Under the pieces are notes generated by a model. That model searched no databases, was not told the origin of the DNA, and saw only the letters and a list, made by a program, of their open reading frames with translations. Shown here piece after piece: positions 52,398 to 59,704 of a stretch of 59,704 nucleotides of DNA (positions are counted from its first letter, which is position 1; each line of letters opens with the position of its first letter). The DNA comes from Calidithermus roseus (GTDB taxonomy: Bacteria; Deinococcota; Deinococci; Deinococcales; Thermaceae): NCBI RefSeq assembly GCF_003574095.1, contig NZ_QWLA01000010.1, forward strand, positions 1 through 59,704. The letters are read 5' to 3'. Both the position numbers and the translations under genes were made by a program.

Positions 52398-54395
52398 TTA
52401 TGAGACGTAAGTCAGCGGCTTTGTACGATTCCACCAGGCTTCCAGAGCATCGGCGAGCAATTGGGGGTGACCGTTTTTATAAGCGAAAATCATATTTTTA
52501 GCCAATCCCTCCAGACCGTAAGACTGGGCCTTTGAGCGCAGAGCATCCAGGGCTTTCTCGCTCAGGGCCAGCCGAACCACCCGGTGCATGGGGGTAGCCC
52601 GTCCCGATAGGGGATCGTCCACCTCAATCCGCACGGGCTCTTCAGGAAGGGCAAACCAGTAGGCAGCCTGATCGGCGCTCACCACCGGAACGCCCTGCTC
52701 GGCAAACCACCCAGCCCCCTCTGCACCGACGAAAACGGGCGCTTTGCTTTGCAGCACTTCCTGGAGGGCGAGCCTGAAGGGCAGGGGCTGAATCCAGCTT
52801 CGGGCCTGGCCTGCCTCCCGGTAGGCCAGGGCGCGCAGCTCGAGGCTACGTTCTCCATTCCAGTCGTTGTGGGTCAGGCTGGCGGCGAGTTCGATCTCCC
52901 CCGTGGGCAGGCGTTCGCCGTTGTCCTTCCACTTGACGACCCGCAGGCCGCCCAGGCGAAACGACAGGTGCTTGCCCCCCTCGCCCATGGTGCGCACGTT
53001 CTCGGGCTTGCCGCTGAGGAAGAACAGCGGCTCGGGGTTGCCCTCACCGTAGGGCTCGAGCAGTTGCAGGGCAGCGTAGAGAGCCTCCAGGTCCTCCCCC
53101 TCCAGCACCCCGTCGAGTTCGATCACCGGCTGGGGCGGGGGAAACTGGGAGGCGTAGGCGTAGATGGCCTCGCGGAAGGCCGGGATGCGCTCCTCGGCGA
53201 TGGCGAAACCGGCGGCTTGGGCATGGCCGCCGTAGCGCTTGAGGTGGGAAGCGGCGAAGCGCAGCGCTCCGACCGCGCTGATGCCGGGGGTGCTGCGCAC
53301 GCTGCCCTTGCCCTCGGCGATGATGAACACCGGCTTGTAGAAGGCCTCGAGCACCCGGCTGGCCACAATGCCCATCACGCCAGGATGCCCACTGCTGTCT
53401 TCGATGACCAGCGCAGGGGCATCGGGGTCGAGGGTGGGCCAGATGCGCTGGAGCATCTCCTCCTCGATGCGCTGGCGGCGGGCGTTGAGCAGGGACAGGG
53501 CATCCGCGAGGGGACGGGCTTGCAGGGGATCGTGGGTGGTGAGCAATTCCAAGGCCAGCTCGGCCTGCCCCAGGCGACTGGCGGCGTTGATGCGGGGAGC
53601 GATACGGAAGGCCACTTCGCTTGCGCTGTAGCTCTTGCAGTGCTCGGCAGCCAGGGTGGCCAGCCCCAGGTGCTGGCTGTGGCGAAGCTGCTCGAGGCCC
53701 CGCCGCACCAACGCCCGGTTGAAGCCCCGCAAGGGGGCCACGTCGGCGATGGTGCCGATGCAGGCCAGGTCGGCGTATTCGATGGGGGCGGGCTTGCCCA
53801 GCATTTCATAGATCTTCCACAGCAACAAGAAGGCCACGCCCGAGCCGGTGGGGTGGGGCTGGCCCTCGAGTTCCGGGGTGAGCATGGGGTGAACGAGGAT
53901 GCCCGGAGGGTGGACCTGCCCTGGACTGTGGTGATCGGTGACCAGCACCGAGACCCCGTTCTCGGTGAGCTCGCGCAGCTCGGCGTGGTTGGAGATGCCG
54001 CAGTCTACGGTGATGAACAGGTCGCAGGCGTCGATGTGCTCGGGGATGCGGTCCATCAGCACGCCGTAACCCTCCTCGAGCCGGTGGGGCACGAAGGCGT
54101 GGATGTCGGCCCCCAGCCTGCCCAGCCCCAGCAGCAGCACCGCCGTGCCGGTGAGCCCGTCGGCGTCGTAGTCGCCGTGGATGCGGATGCGTTCGCCGCG
54201 CTCGAGGGCCTGCAACACGCGCTTGGCGGCCTCCTCCAGGCCCCGTAAGGGCAGCAAGGTAAGGGGCGGGTCGAGGTCTTGAGGGGTGCGAAAGCCCCGG
54301 TTATAGCAGATGGCCGCCGCCAGGGGCGGGAGGCCCAGCTTCAGCAGGGGCTCGAGTTCGGAGGTCGTGGGCCAGGGGCGGAACTTCCAGATCAT
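52398..54395 (-). CDS. recJ: Single-stranded-DNA exonuclease RecJ
   Basis: 665 residues from ATG 54395. Start MIWKFRPWP fits the thermophilic RecJ alignment; a TTG at 54428 that overlaps the upstream stop (TTGA) is possible too. DHH-family motifs are intact: IRIHGDYDADGLTGTAVLLL, FITVDCGISNHAELRELTEN and VLVTDHHSPGQVHPPG. The DHHA1 part contains YGGHAQAAGFAIAEERIPA, and LEPYGEGNPEPLFFL precedes the C-terminal OB domain. RecJ degrades single-stranded DNA 5'-3' in RecFOR recombination and mismatch repair. It lies directly after the LapA-like gene on the same strand. Confidence 0.95.
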   Translation of the reverse strand: MIWKFRPWPTTSELEPLLKLGLPPLAAAICYNRGFRTPQDLDPPLTLLPLRGLEEAAKRVLQALERGERIRIHGDYDADGLTGTAVLLLGLGRLGADIHAFVPHRLEEGYGVLMDRIPEHIDACDLFITVDCGISNHAELRELTENGVSVLVTDHHSPGQVHPPGILVHPMLTPELEGQPHPTGSGVAFLLLWKIYEMLGKPAPIEYADLACIGTIADVAPLRGFNRALVRRGLEQLRHSQHLGLATLAAEHCKSYSASEVAFRIAPRINAASRLGQAELALELLTTHDPLQARPLADALSLLNARRQRIEEEMLQRIWPTLDPDAPALVIEDSSGHPGVMGIVASRVLEAFYKPVFIIAEGKGSVRSTPGISAVGALRFAASHLKRYGGHAQAAGFAIAEERIPAFREAIYAYASQFPPPQPVIELDGVLEGEDLEALYAALQLLEPYGEGNPEPLFFLSGKPENVRTMGEGGKHLSFRLGGLRVVKWKDNGERLPTGEIELAASLTHNDWNGERSLELRALAYREAGQARSWIQPLPFRLALQEVLQSKAPVFVGAEGAGWFAEQGVPVVSADQAAYWFALPEEPVRIEVDDPLSGRATPMHRVVRLALSEKALDALRSKAQSYGLEGLAKNMIFAYKNGHPQLLADALEAWWNRTKPLTYVS

Positions 54396-54424
54396 GGCAG
54401 GGAGCTCTTCAGGTTCTGCCGTCT

Positions 54425-54742
54425 TCAAGGCTGTTGGTCAGGACCGGGAGCCGCGGAGACTTCCTGAGTCTGCGCGCGCTTGAGGGTTTCGACCTCGTTG
54501 CGCACCTGGCGCAGCTCACGTCCCTGGCGGCCCAGGGTGCGGCGCAGTCCTATCCACCAGGCCAGGGCGTACAAGGCCATCACCAGCACCCCAAGGGCAA
54601 AAGAGCCCGCCAGCAGGACCCCTACGTGCACCGGCCCCCAGGGCGTGCCCAGCAACAGCTCGGGCTGGTAGGTGTATAGCCCCCAGCTCACCGCCACGAC
54701 GACCAGGGCGATGAGGAAGGCCAGCCAGTTGAGGACGATCAT
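54425..54742 (-). CDS. LapA-like two-TM membrane protein
   Basis: 105 residues. Two membrane segments (WLAFLIALVVVAVSWGLYTY and VGVLLAGSFALGVLVMALYA) are followed by a basic, helical cytoplasmic tail (RRTLGRQGRELRQVRNEVET) with coiled-coil character. This matches the DUF1049/LapA (LPS assembly protein A-like) pattern. In Gram-negative bacteria LapA works with LapB in LPS control; Thermaceae lack classical LPS, so the role here is open. Its stop overlaps a possible TTG start of recJ. Confidence 0.7.
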   Translation of the reverse strand: MIVLNWLAFLIALVVVAVSWGLYTYQPELLLGTPWGPVHVGVLLAGSFALGVLVMALYALAWWIGLRRTLGRQGRELRQVRNEVETLKRAQTQEVSAAPGPDQQP

Positions 54743-54797
54743 GGGGATAGTCTAACCCTAAAAACAGGGGGCCGGGGGACGGGAAGGAGGGCCTTCC

Positions 54798-55499
54798 TCA
54801 CAGCCACCGGCTCAGGTCGATCCGGCCCTCGTAAAGGGCCTTACCGGTGATGGCCCCCTCCACCCCCAGGCGTTGCAGGCCCTCGAGGTCGGCGTCGGAG
54901 GCGATCCCACCCCCGGCGATGAGAAAGCTGGGCCAGGCCTCGCGCACCCTGGCGACGGTCTCGAGGTCGAGCCCCTGCAAGGTACCGTCGCGGCGCACGT
55001 CGGTGTAGATGAGGGTCCGCACGCCTGACTGGTGCATCCGGCGGGCCAGTTCGCGCACGTCCTGCGCGGTGCCCTCGGCCCAGCCCGAGACCACCACCTC
55101 CAGCCCCCGCGCGTCCAGGCTGACCACCACCCGCTCGGGACCGAAGGCTTCGAGCATGGCCGCCAGCACCTCCGGCTGCTTGACTGCCACCGTGCCCACC
55201 ACCACCCGGCCCGCGCCCAGCTCCAGCAGCGCGCGGGCCGCCTCTAAGCTGCGCACTCCACCCCCCACCTCGAAGGGCACCTCCAGCCGCTCGGCGATAC
55301 GGCGGATTACCGCGCGGTTCTCCCCGCGGCCCGTAGCCGCATCGAGGTCTACGAGGTGCAATAACCCAGCCCCCTGGGCTTGCCAGTGCAGGGCAGCTTC
55401 CAGGGGGTCTTCGAAGTAGACGGTCTCGAGTTCGGGCTTACCTTCAAACAGCCGCACCGCGCGGCCTTGTTGGATATCTACCGCAGGAATCACCAGCAC
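54798..55499 (-). CDS. hisA: ProFAR isomerase HisA
   Basis: 233 residues from GTG 55499. The half-barrel signature is [20 protein letters not shown] (catalytic Asp8) with [18 protein letters not shown] (Asp127 region). The phosphate loops are [20 protein letters not shown] and [19 protein letters not shown]. It isomerises ProFAR to PRFAR in histidine synthesis, the step before HisF. TACAAT lies 7 nt before the GTG, a leaderless promoter. hisF-hisIE are 23 kb away, so the his genes are scattered in this genome. Confidence 0.94.
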   Translation of the reverse strand: MLVIPAVDIQQGRAVRLFEGKPELETVYFEDPLEAALHWQAQGAGLLHLVDLDAATGRGENRAVIRRIAERLEVPFEVGGGVRSLEAARALLELGAGRVVVGTVAVKQPEVLAAMLEAFGPERVVVSLDARGLEVVVSGWAEGTAQDVRELARRMHQSGVRTLIYTDVRRDGTLQGLDLETVARVREAWPSFLIAGGGIASDADLEGLQRLGVEGAITGKALYEGRIDLSRWL

Positions 55500-55520
55500 G
55501 CAGGCGATTGTACTGGTTTT

Positions 55521-55561
55521 CGGCGGTCAACTGTCGGCGAGAAAGATCGACCATCGACCTC
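55521..55561. repeat. Dispersed repeat, ATCGACC type
   Basis: GGCGGTCAACTGTCGGCGAG followed by AAGATCGACCATCGACC between hisA and the next gene. Confidence 0.4.
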
Positions 55562-55564
55562 CGC

Positions 55565-55789
55565 TCACGCCCGAATGATGGAGCGCTGGATCGGGGGCTC
55601 GCTCACCTGGGCTGCGCCCTGCTGAATGCCAATGAGGAAGCCCAGCTTCATCAGGTTGATGATCTGCTCGGTCTGGCCGGACTGCACCAGCTCCTGCACG
55701 TACTCGGCCATGCCGGGAGGGAAGGGCATCTGCTGCAAGGCTTCGCGGTTGACCTCCAGCATGTGTTGGATCCACTCGAGGGGTGTCAT
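55565..55789 (-). CDS. Small conserved hypothetical protein
   Basis: 74 residues, mostly helical and amphipathic: MTPLEWIQHMLEVNREALQQ, VQELVQSGQTEQIINLMKLG, FLIGIQQGAA. No signal, no metal site, no family recognised. A TATAGT box 7 nt before the ATG suggests that it is a real, leaderless gene. Located between mgsA and hisA on the same strand. Confidence 0.6.
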   Translation of the reverse strand: MTPLEWIQHMLEVNREALQQMPFPPGMAEYVQELVQSGQTEQIINLMKLGFLIGIQQGAAQVSEPPIQRSIIRA

Positions 55790-55829
55790 GCTTTATACTA
55801 TAGCACTCAACTTACCTGATAACTTGTAC

Positions 55830-56237
55830 TTAGACACTTTCGGGCTCGAGGTCGTCGCGCGAAAGATCGCTCTGCAACCAGGCCAGGATGGCTTCGGCAG
55901 CGGCCAGGTTGCTGGCCAGAGGCACGTTATGCACGTCGCACACGCGCATCAAAGCCTGCACGTCGGGCTCGTGGGGCTGGGCTGCCAGGGGGTCACGCAG
56001 GAAGATCACGGCGACCACTTTTCCCTCGGCCACCCGCCCCCCGATCTGCTGGTCGCCGCCCATCGGCCCGGAGAGCAGGGCCTCGACCTCGAGCCCCGCC
56101 TTCTGTCTGAGCAGCCTGCCGGTGGTCCCGGTGGCGATGAGCTTGTAGCGCGAGAGGATTTCGCGGTGGTCCTTGGCGAAGGAAACCATGTCGGCCTTCT
56201 TGCCGTCGTGGGCGATCAGGGCCAGAGACTTGCTCAT
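55830..56237 (-). CDS. mgsA: Methylglyoxal synthase
   Basis: 135 residues. Family marks are complete: [19 protein letters not shown] (catalytic Asp and His), [11 protein letters not shown] (phosphate site), [20 protein letters not shown] and [20 protein letters not shown] (catalytic His). It converts dihydroxyacetone phosphate to methylglyoxal and phosphate, a bypass that relieves sugar-phosphate stress. TAAGCT (56245-56250) lies 7 nt before the ATG, a leaderless promoter. It stands alone. Confidence 0.95.
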   Translation of the reverse strand: MSKSLALIAHDGKKADMVSFAKDHREILSRYKLIATGTTGRLLRQKAGLEVEALLSGPMGGDQQIGGRVAEGKVVAVIFLRDPLAAQPHEPDVQALMRVCDVHNVPLASNLAAAEAILAWLQSDLSRDDLEPESV

Positions 56238-56333
56238 GCTCCCTAGCTTAACGCCCTGCTCCGAATCGGGGCGCGCCCGCGGAATTTAGGCCCTGCCACG
56301 GTTAACCATCCGGTGAGGCGGCAAAATCGGAGC

Positions 56334-57362
56334 ATGCAACATCCCCTACAGCCTCGAGCCCGCTCGCAAGCCCCATCCCCACTCAGTTCCATCGCCGCGC
56401 TGTGGTGGGGCGTCGCCTTCAGCACCCTGGTCACTGGCCTCATCTGGCTTCTGGGAGAGCGGCTCGAGCGCGTCCCGCTACTCCCCGACCAGGGCGCGGC
56501 CTGGTACTACTGGCAGCTCCCCGACCCCACCCTCCTCACCCGCCTCTCGGCCTGGGTGCCCTACCTGCTGCACAACCTCGCCATCTGGTACCTCATCTAT
56601 CTCGCGCAGAAGCAGCGCCCCGCCTACACCGCCGGGCTACACCCCTTCAACGTGTGGGCCCTGGCGATCAACGGCTTATTCGGCGTGCTGCACGTACTTC
56701 AGACTCACCTCTTCTACGACGGGCTGGCCCAGGACGTCTCGATCTTCTCCTCGCAGGGCTCGGTGATCGTGCTGCTGGTGCTGGTACTGATCATGGAGAA
56801 CCGGCGGCGGGGGATGTTCTGGGGCAAGCCGGCCCCGCTGAGCCGGCAGGTCGTGGACTTCGTGCGGCGGTACCACGGCTACTTCTTCGCCTGGGCGGTG
56901 ATCTACACCTTCTGGTTCCACCCCGCCGTCGCCACCGCCGGACACCTGCTAGGCTTCTTCTACACCTACTTGCTCATGCTGCAAGGCAGCCTGTTCTTCA
57001 CCCGCGCCCACCTCAACCGCTACTGGACCTTCAGCCTCGAGTTCCTGGTGCTGCTGCACGGAACCATCGTGGCGGTGCTGCAAGGCAACGGCATCTGGCC
57101 CATGTTCGCCTTCGGCTTCGCCGGGATCCTGGTCATCACCCAGATGCACGGCTTGGGCCTGAAGAACTGGGCTAAGTGGGCGATCCTGGCCCTCTACTGC
57201 GCGGGGGTGACGTACGTCTACAGCGACCGCGGCTGGGCCAAGGTCAACGAGGTGCTCCGCATCCCGATCATCGACTACGTGCTGGTGTTTTTGCTGGCGG
57301 GCCTCATCAGCCTGGGGTTGTGGATCGCCCGCAGGCTGCGCCCGACTCGAGCCGCGGGTTAG
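56334..57362 (+). CDS. Multi-pass integral membrane protein of unknown function
   Basis: 342 residues from ATG 56334 with about nine membrane segments (IAALWWGVAFSTLVTGLIWL, ALAINGLFGVLHVLQTHLFY, GSVIVLLVLVLIMENRRRG, AGHLLGFFYTYLLMLQGSLF, FLAGLISLGLWIARRLR-type end). It contains two HNL/HLF histidine-bearing helices. I do not recognise a family. The first 20 residues are Pro/Ser/Gln-rich and cytoplasmic. Convergent with the S41 peptidase gene and divergent from mgsA. Confidence 0.65.
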   Translation: MQHPLQPRARSQAPSPLSSIAALWWGVAFSTLVTGLIWLLGERLERVPLLPDQGAAWYYWQLPDPTLLTRLSAWVPYLLHNLAIWYLIYLAQKQRPAYTAGLHPFNVWALAINGLFGVLHVLQTHLFYDGLAQDVSIFSSQGSVIVLLVLVLIMENRRRGMFWGKPAPLSRQVVDFVRRYHGYFFAWAVIYTFWFHPAVATAGHLLGFFYTYLLMLQGSLFFTRAHLNRYWTFSLEFLVLLHGTIVAVLQGNGIWPMFAFGFAGILVITQMHGLGLKNWAKWAILALYCAGVTYVYSDRGWAKVNEVLRIPIIDYVLVFLLAGLISLGLWIARRLRPTRAAG

Positions 57363-57423
57363 CCCAGACCCTGGCCCTACACGGGCGTCCGGCCACCGGC
57401 CAGCGGCGATTCCGGGGATCCAA

Positions 57424-58677
57424 TTACCTGATCCCTAGCACCTCGAGCGCCTTCTCCAGCATGGGGTCGCGCCCAGTGCGGGCGATGACCTCGGGCTCGT
57501 AGGGCATCTCGACGTCGGGGGTGACGAACTCGGGGAGGGGCTCACCGGTGGTTTTGAAGGTTCGCACGTAGGTGATGGCGATGGCTGAGCCGTCGGAGAG
57601 GGGCCAGAACTCGGTGGCGGTGTTCATCACGCCCACGGTGCGCTGGCCAATGAGGGGGACCTTGCCGAAGTGCTGGAGCACGTAGGCCATGATCTCGCCG
57701 CAAGAAGCGGTCGAGCCGTTGATGAGCGCGGCAACCTTGCCGCTGAAGCGGGCGGGCTGCTCGAGCCGGTAGGGGGGGTTGGGGTCCTTGGGGTCGTTGC
57801 CCAGCACCGCGCCGTCGGCGTAGCCAAAAGGCACGGTGGCGGTTTTGGTGCGCATCTCCAGAGCGAAGTTGCCCACGAAAGCGCCAGGCGCGCTCTCACA
57901 CTCGGTCTCCTCACCGCCGGAGTTGCCCCGCAGGTCGATCACGATGGCCCTGGCCCCCTTGCCCTGAGCCTCGCGCACCAGGGCGTGAACCCTGGGTCCT
58001 ACCTGCTTGTAGACCGCGAAATCGGGGATGCGTAGCACGAACACTCCCTGGGGTGCACCGCTGGGAGCATAGAGGGTGGGCAGCACCGGGAGGGTGTAGG
58101 GCTGGCGGCGCAGGGTCAGTTCCAGGTGCTGCTCGGCACCCTGGGCTCCGCGCAGCAGGCTCAGGCGCACCGGCTGGTCGGTGTTAATGCGGTTGCGGAA
58201 GTCCTCGAGGCTGCGCAGGCTTTCGCCGCCCACCGCCACAACCCGGTCGAAGGGCCTGACACCGGCCACATCGGCAGCGCTCTGGGGCCTGATATCGCCG
58301 ATAAGGACGCGCCCATCGAAGAAGCCGACCATGCTGATGCCGTAGATGGGCGTAGGGTCAACCCGGCCCGCGAAGCGGTCGAGGCTCTGTCTGTAACGCT
58401 CGGGGCTGAGGAAATAGGTGTGCCCGTCGCCGATGCCGCGCACCAGGCGCGCAACCACACTGCGCCCGGCCTCGAAGCCGCACTCGGGGTTCGAGGCGCA
58501 CAGTTGCTCGAGCTCGCGCCCATAGCGCTCCCCCAGGGCCTTGAAGTCGGGCTGGGCGTAGCCGAAGTAATGGGTCTCGAGCAGCTTCAAGGCCTCTTGC
58601 AGCAGGTCGCCGGCGGGGTGGGTGAGACCCGTGCCCAACGCCAGCAAGGCCGCGAGGATCAGGGCACGCAGGTGCAT
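57424..58677 (-). CDS. S41-family peptidase with PDZ domain
   Basis: 417 residues. A signal peptide (LRALILAALLALGTGLTHPA) is followed by a helical N-domain (HYFGYAQPDFKALGERYG, VRGIGDGHTYFLSPERYRQS), a PDZ domain (IRPQSAADVAGVRPFDRVVA) and the S41 catalytic domain. The latter contains IVIDLRGNSGGEETECES and the nucleophile context LINGSTASCGEIMAYVLQHF (Ser). In CtpA the general-base Lys lies in a GEKT-type turn; here the turn reads LIGQRTVG, with Arg. So it may be a variant or less active member. TAGATT lies 6 nt before the ATG. Likely periplasmic protein processing or degradation. Confidence 0.8.
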   Translation of the reverse strand: MHLRALILAALLALGTGLTHPAGDLLQEALKLLETHYFGYAQPDFKALGERYGRELEQLCASNPECGFEAGRSVVARLVRGIGDGHTYFLSPERYRQSLDRFAGRVDPTPIYGISMVGFFDGRVLIGDIRPQSAADVAGVRPFDRVVAVGGESLRSLEDFRNRINTDQPVRLSLLRGAQGAEQHLELTLRRQPYTLPVLPTLYAPSGAPQGVFVLRIPDFAVYKQVGPRVHALVREAQGKGARAIVIDLRGNSGGEETECESAPGAFVGNFALEMRTKTATVPFGYADGAVLGNDPKDPNPPYRLEQPARFSGKVAALINGSTASCGEIMAYVLQHFGKVPLIGQRTVGVMNTATEFWPLSDGSAIAITYVRTFKTTGEPLPEFVTPDVEMPYEPEVIARTGRDPMLEKALEVLGIR

Positions 58678-58695
58678 GAAGCCAATCTACACGAG

Positions 58696-58735
58696 GCCGA
58701 TGGCTGGTGGCTTAAAGGCGATAGCTGAAAGCGTT
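58696..58735. repeat. Dispersed repeat, GATGGCTGG type
   Basis: GGCCGATGGCTGGTGGCTTA followed by AAGGCGATAGCTGAAAGCG in the divergent gap before the GAF gene; similar to words at 45980 and 36740. Confidence 0.4.
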
Positions 58736-58847
58736 TAGTCTGCTCTAAGCGCACGACGACGGCTCATGGCCTGACCGTTACACCGTCCACGACAGGGTGT
58801 GCGCCTTAGGCGAGCCAGAGGCAAAGCTGGGCTTATACTTCCATACA

Positions 58848-59704
58848 ATGAGTGCCGCCAGCGCTTACACTGCCCTCCTCGAAACCTTGCAGGCGCTGGC
58901 AGGGCAGCGCGAGGAAGAGCTCTGGCCCTCGTTGCTGCGTTCTGCCGTAGAAGTGGTTCCAGGCGCCGAAGGCGGGGCGATTATCGTCCGGCGCAATCAC
59001 CGCTACCGGACCATCGCCATCTGCGATTATCCGCCGGAGGTCCTGGGACTGGAGTTCAGCGAAGCCAGCGTCATCGCCTGGCACGGCGACGAGGAAGCCT
59101 GGCGGCGCGGCGAACCCCGCATTGCCAATGGGGCCGCGCTCGAGAAGCTCATGGCTGCGGCCCTCGAGCAGCCTAACACCCACGCGGCCCTGGCTGCGCT
59201 GCGCCACGAGCGTGTGCGGAGCATCCGGGCCAACCTCTGCCTGCCCCTGCTCATCGGCAATGAGGTAGCCGCTTTCATCCACCTCGATAACCGCTCGCGG
59301 GAAAAAGCCTTCACCCCCGCCTCGCTCGAGGCCACCCGGCTTTATGCCCTGCAAGCCACCGCCCTGCTGGCGGCCCAGAACCAGCGCAGCGCGCTCGAGG
59401 CCCGGCTGCGCGAGTTCGAGATCATCGAGGGCCTGACCCAGACCCTCAACCGGGCCAGCCGCCAGGAGGAGATCGTGGCCCTGCTGGTGCAGGAGATATC
59501 GCGCCTGATGAACTCTCCCCACGTCCACGTGCTGCTGCGCCAACCTGAAGCCGACTGGCTCGAAAGCGTCGGGTGGCTGGGGCTGTTCGAACGCCACGCC
59601 CACACGCGCGTTCCCAGGGGTATGGGCCTGAGCTGGGCCAGCCTCGAGCACAAGCAGGTGCTGCGGGTGGAGAACGCCCCCCGCGACCCCCGCAACTTCA
59701 ACCC
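58848..59704 (+). CDS. GAF-domain sensor protein, cut by the right window edge
   Basis: The frame from ATG 58848 stays open to the last base (285 codons seen). Residues about 15-175 form a GAF-like domain (VVPGAEGGAIIVRRNHRYRT, SIRANLCLPLLIGNEVAAFI, HLDNRSREKAFTPASLEATR). A linker helix, LEARLREFEIIEGLTQTLNR, leads to a second GAF domain (ASRQEEIVALLVQEISRLMN, GMGLSWASLEHKQVLRVENA). Tandem GAF proteins usually continue into a GGDEF, histidine kinase or phosphatase output, which is outside the window. TATACT (58834-58839) lies 8 nt before the ATG, so the mRNA is probably leaderless. Confidence 0.75.
   Translation, partial: MSAASAYTALLETLQALAGQREEELWPSLLRSAVEVVPGAEGGAIIVRRNHRYRTIAICDYPPEVLGLEFSEASVIAWHGDEEAWRRGEPRIANGAALEKLMAAALEQPNTHAALAALRHERVRSIRANLCLPLLIGNEVAAFIHLDNRSREKAFTPASLEATRLYALQATALLAAQNQRSALEARLREFEIIEGLTQTLNRASRQEEIVALLVQEISRLMNSPHVHVLLRQPEADWLESVGWLGLFERHAHTRVPRGMGLSWASLEHKQVLRVENAPRDPRNFN

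Overview
The window looks like chromosome from a high-GC thermophile of the family Thermaceae, most likely the Meiothermus/Calidithermus side rather than Thermus itself. The evidence is gene content (archaeal-type AspRS2, alpha2-type GlyRS, a DUF1999-like acetyltransferase, aspartokinase with an internal beta-subunit start, SbcCD, MurJ, RecJ) and promoter style: at least a dozen genes have a TANNNT box 6-8 nt before the start codon, the leaderless pattern of Deinococcus-Thermus. The hexamer CTCGAG is strikingly common, and gaps between genes carry short low-complexity repeat words (CGTACG/GCGTA and ATCAGCC/ATCGACC types). The genus is an inference; no rRNA is present. I see no tRNA, CRISPR array, insertion sequence or intact prophage.

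Layout. 0-3 kb: truncated hypothetical, CrtC/AttH-type lipoprotein, TatD, HRDC protein. 3-7.4 kb: aspS2 behind a peptide-leader attenuator, a BTAD/TPR regulator, a zinc-ribbon protein. 7.4-15.2 kb: murJ, sbcC-sbcD, a phage-hub-like orphan, small proteins. 15.6-23.8 kb: aconitase and a three-gene glutamate-synthase-like operon with two FMN-barrel proteins and a GATase II-GXGXG fusion. 23.8-33.5 kb: acetyltransferase, hydrolase, phosphoribosyltransferase, aspartokinase, cupin, enoyl-CoA hydratase, ruvA, T-box-controlled glyS, hisF-hisIE, glpX. 33.6-41 kb: a 1043-residue STAND-like ATPase/TPR/BTAD-like regulator followed by a four-gene surface operon (double zinc ribbon, tiny lipoprotein, S74-chaperone fibre-like protein, C39-like lipoprotein). 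41-46 kb (minus strand): beta-barrel-like protein, asd behind a threonine-codon leader, a thioredoxin-fold ferredoxin-like protein, a SufR-like regulator and Mrp. 46-50 kb: a broken SnoaL/SDR remnant, then T-box - unknown protein - valS. 50-59.7 kb: HD protein, lipoprotein, FkbM methyltransferase, LapA-like protein with recJ, hisA, mgsA, membrane protein, S41 peptidase, and a GAF protein cut by the right edge.

The most interesting theme is RNA-level and activator-level control that can be read from the DNA. aspS2 has a nine-codon leader, MLRRWDDNP, with mutually exclusive antiterminator and terminator hairpins. asd has a leaderless leader, MSLARTTTT, before a terminator. glyS and valS have T-boxes. 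The 1043-residue regulator gene and the downstream surface operon each carry a pair of TAAC-type heptamers with 11-bp period, 8 bp before a -10 position, the layout bound by SARP/BTAD activators. This suggests a self-regulating circuit driving an undescribed envelope operon.
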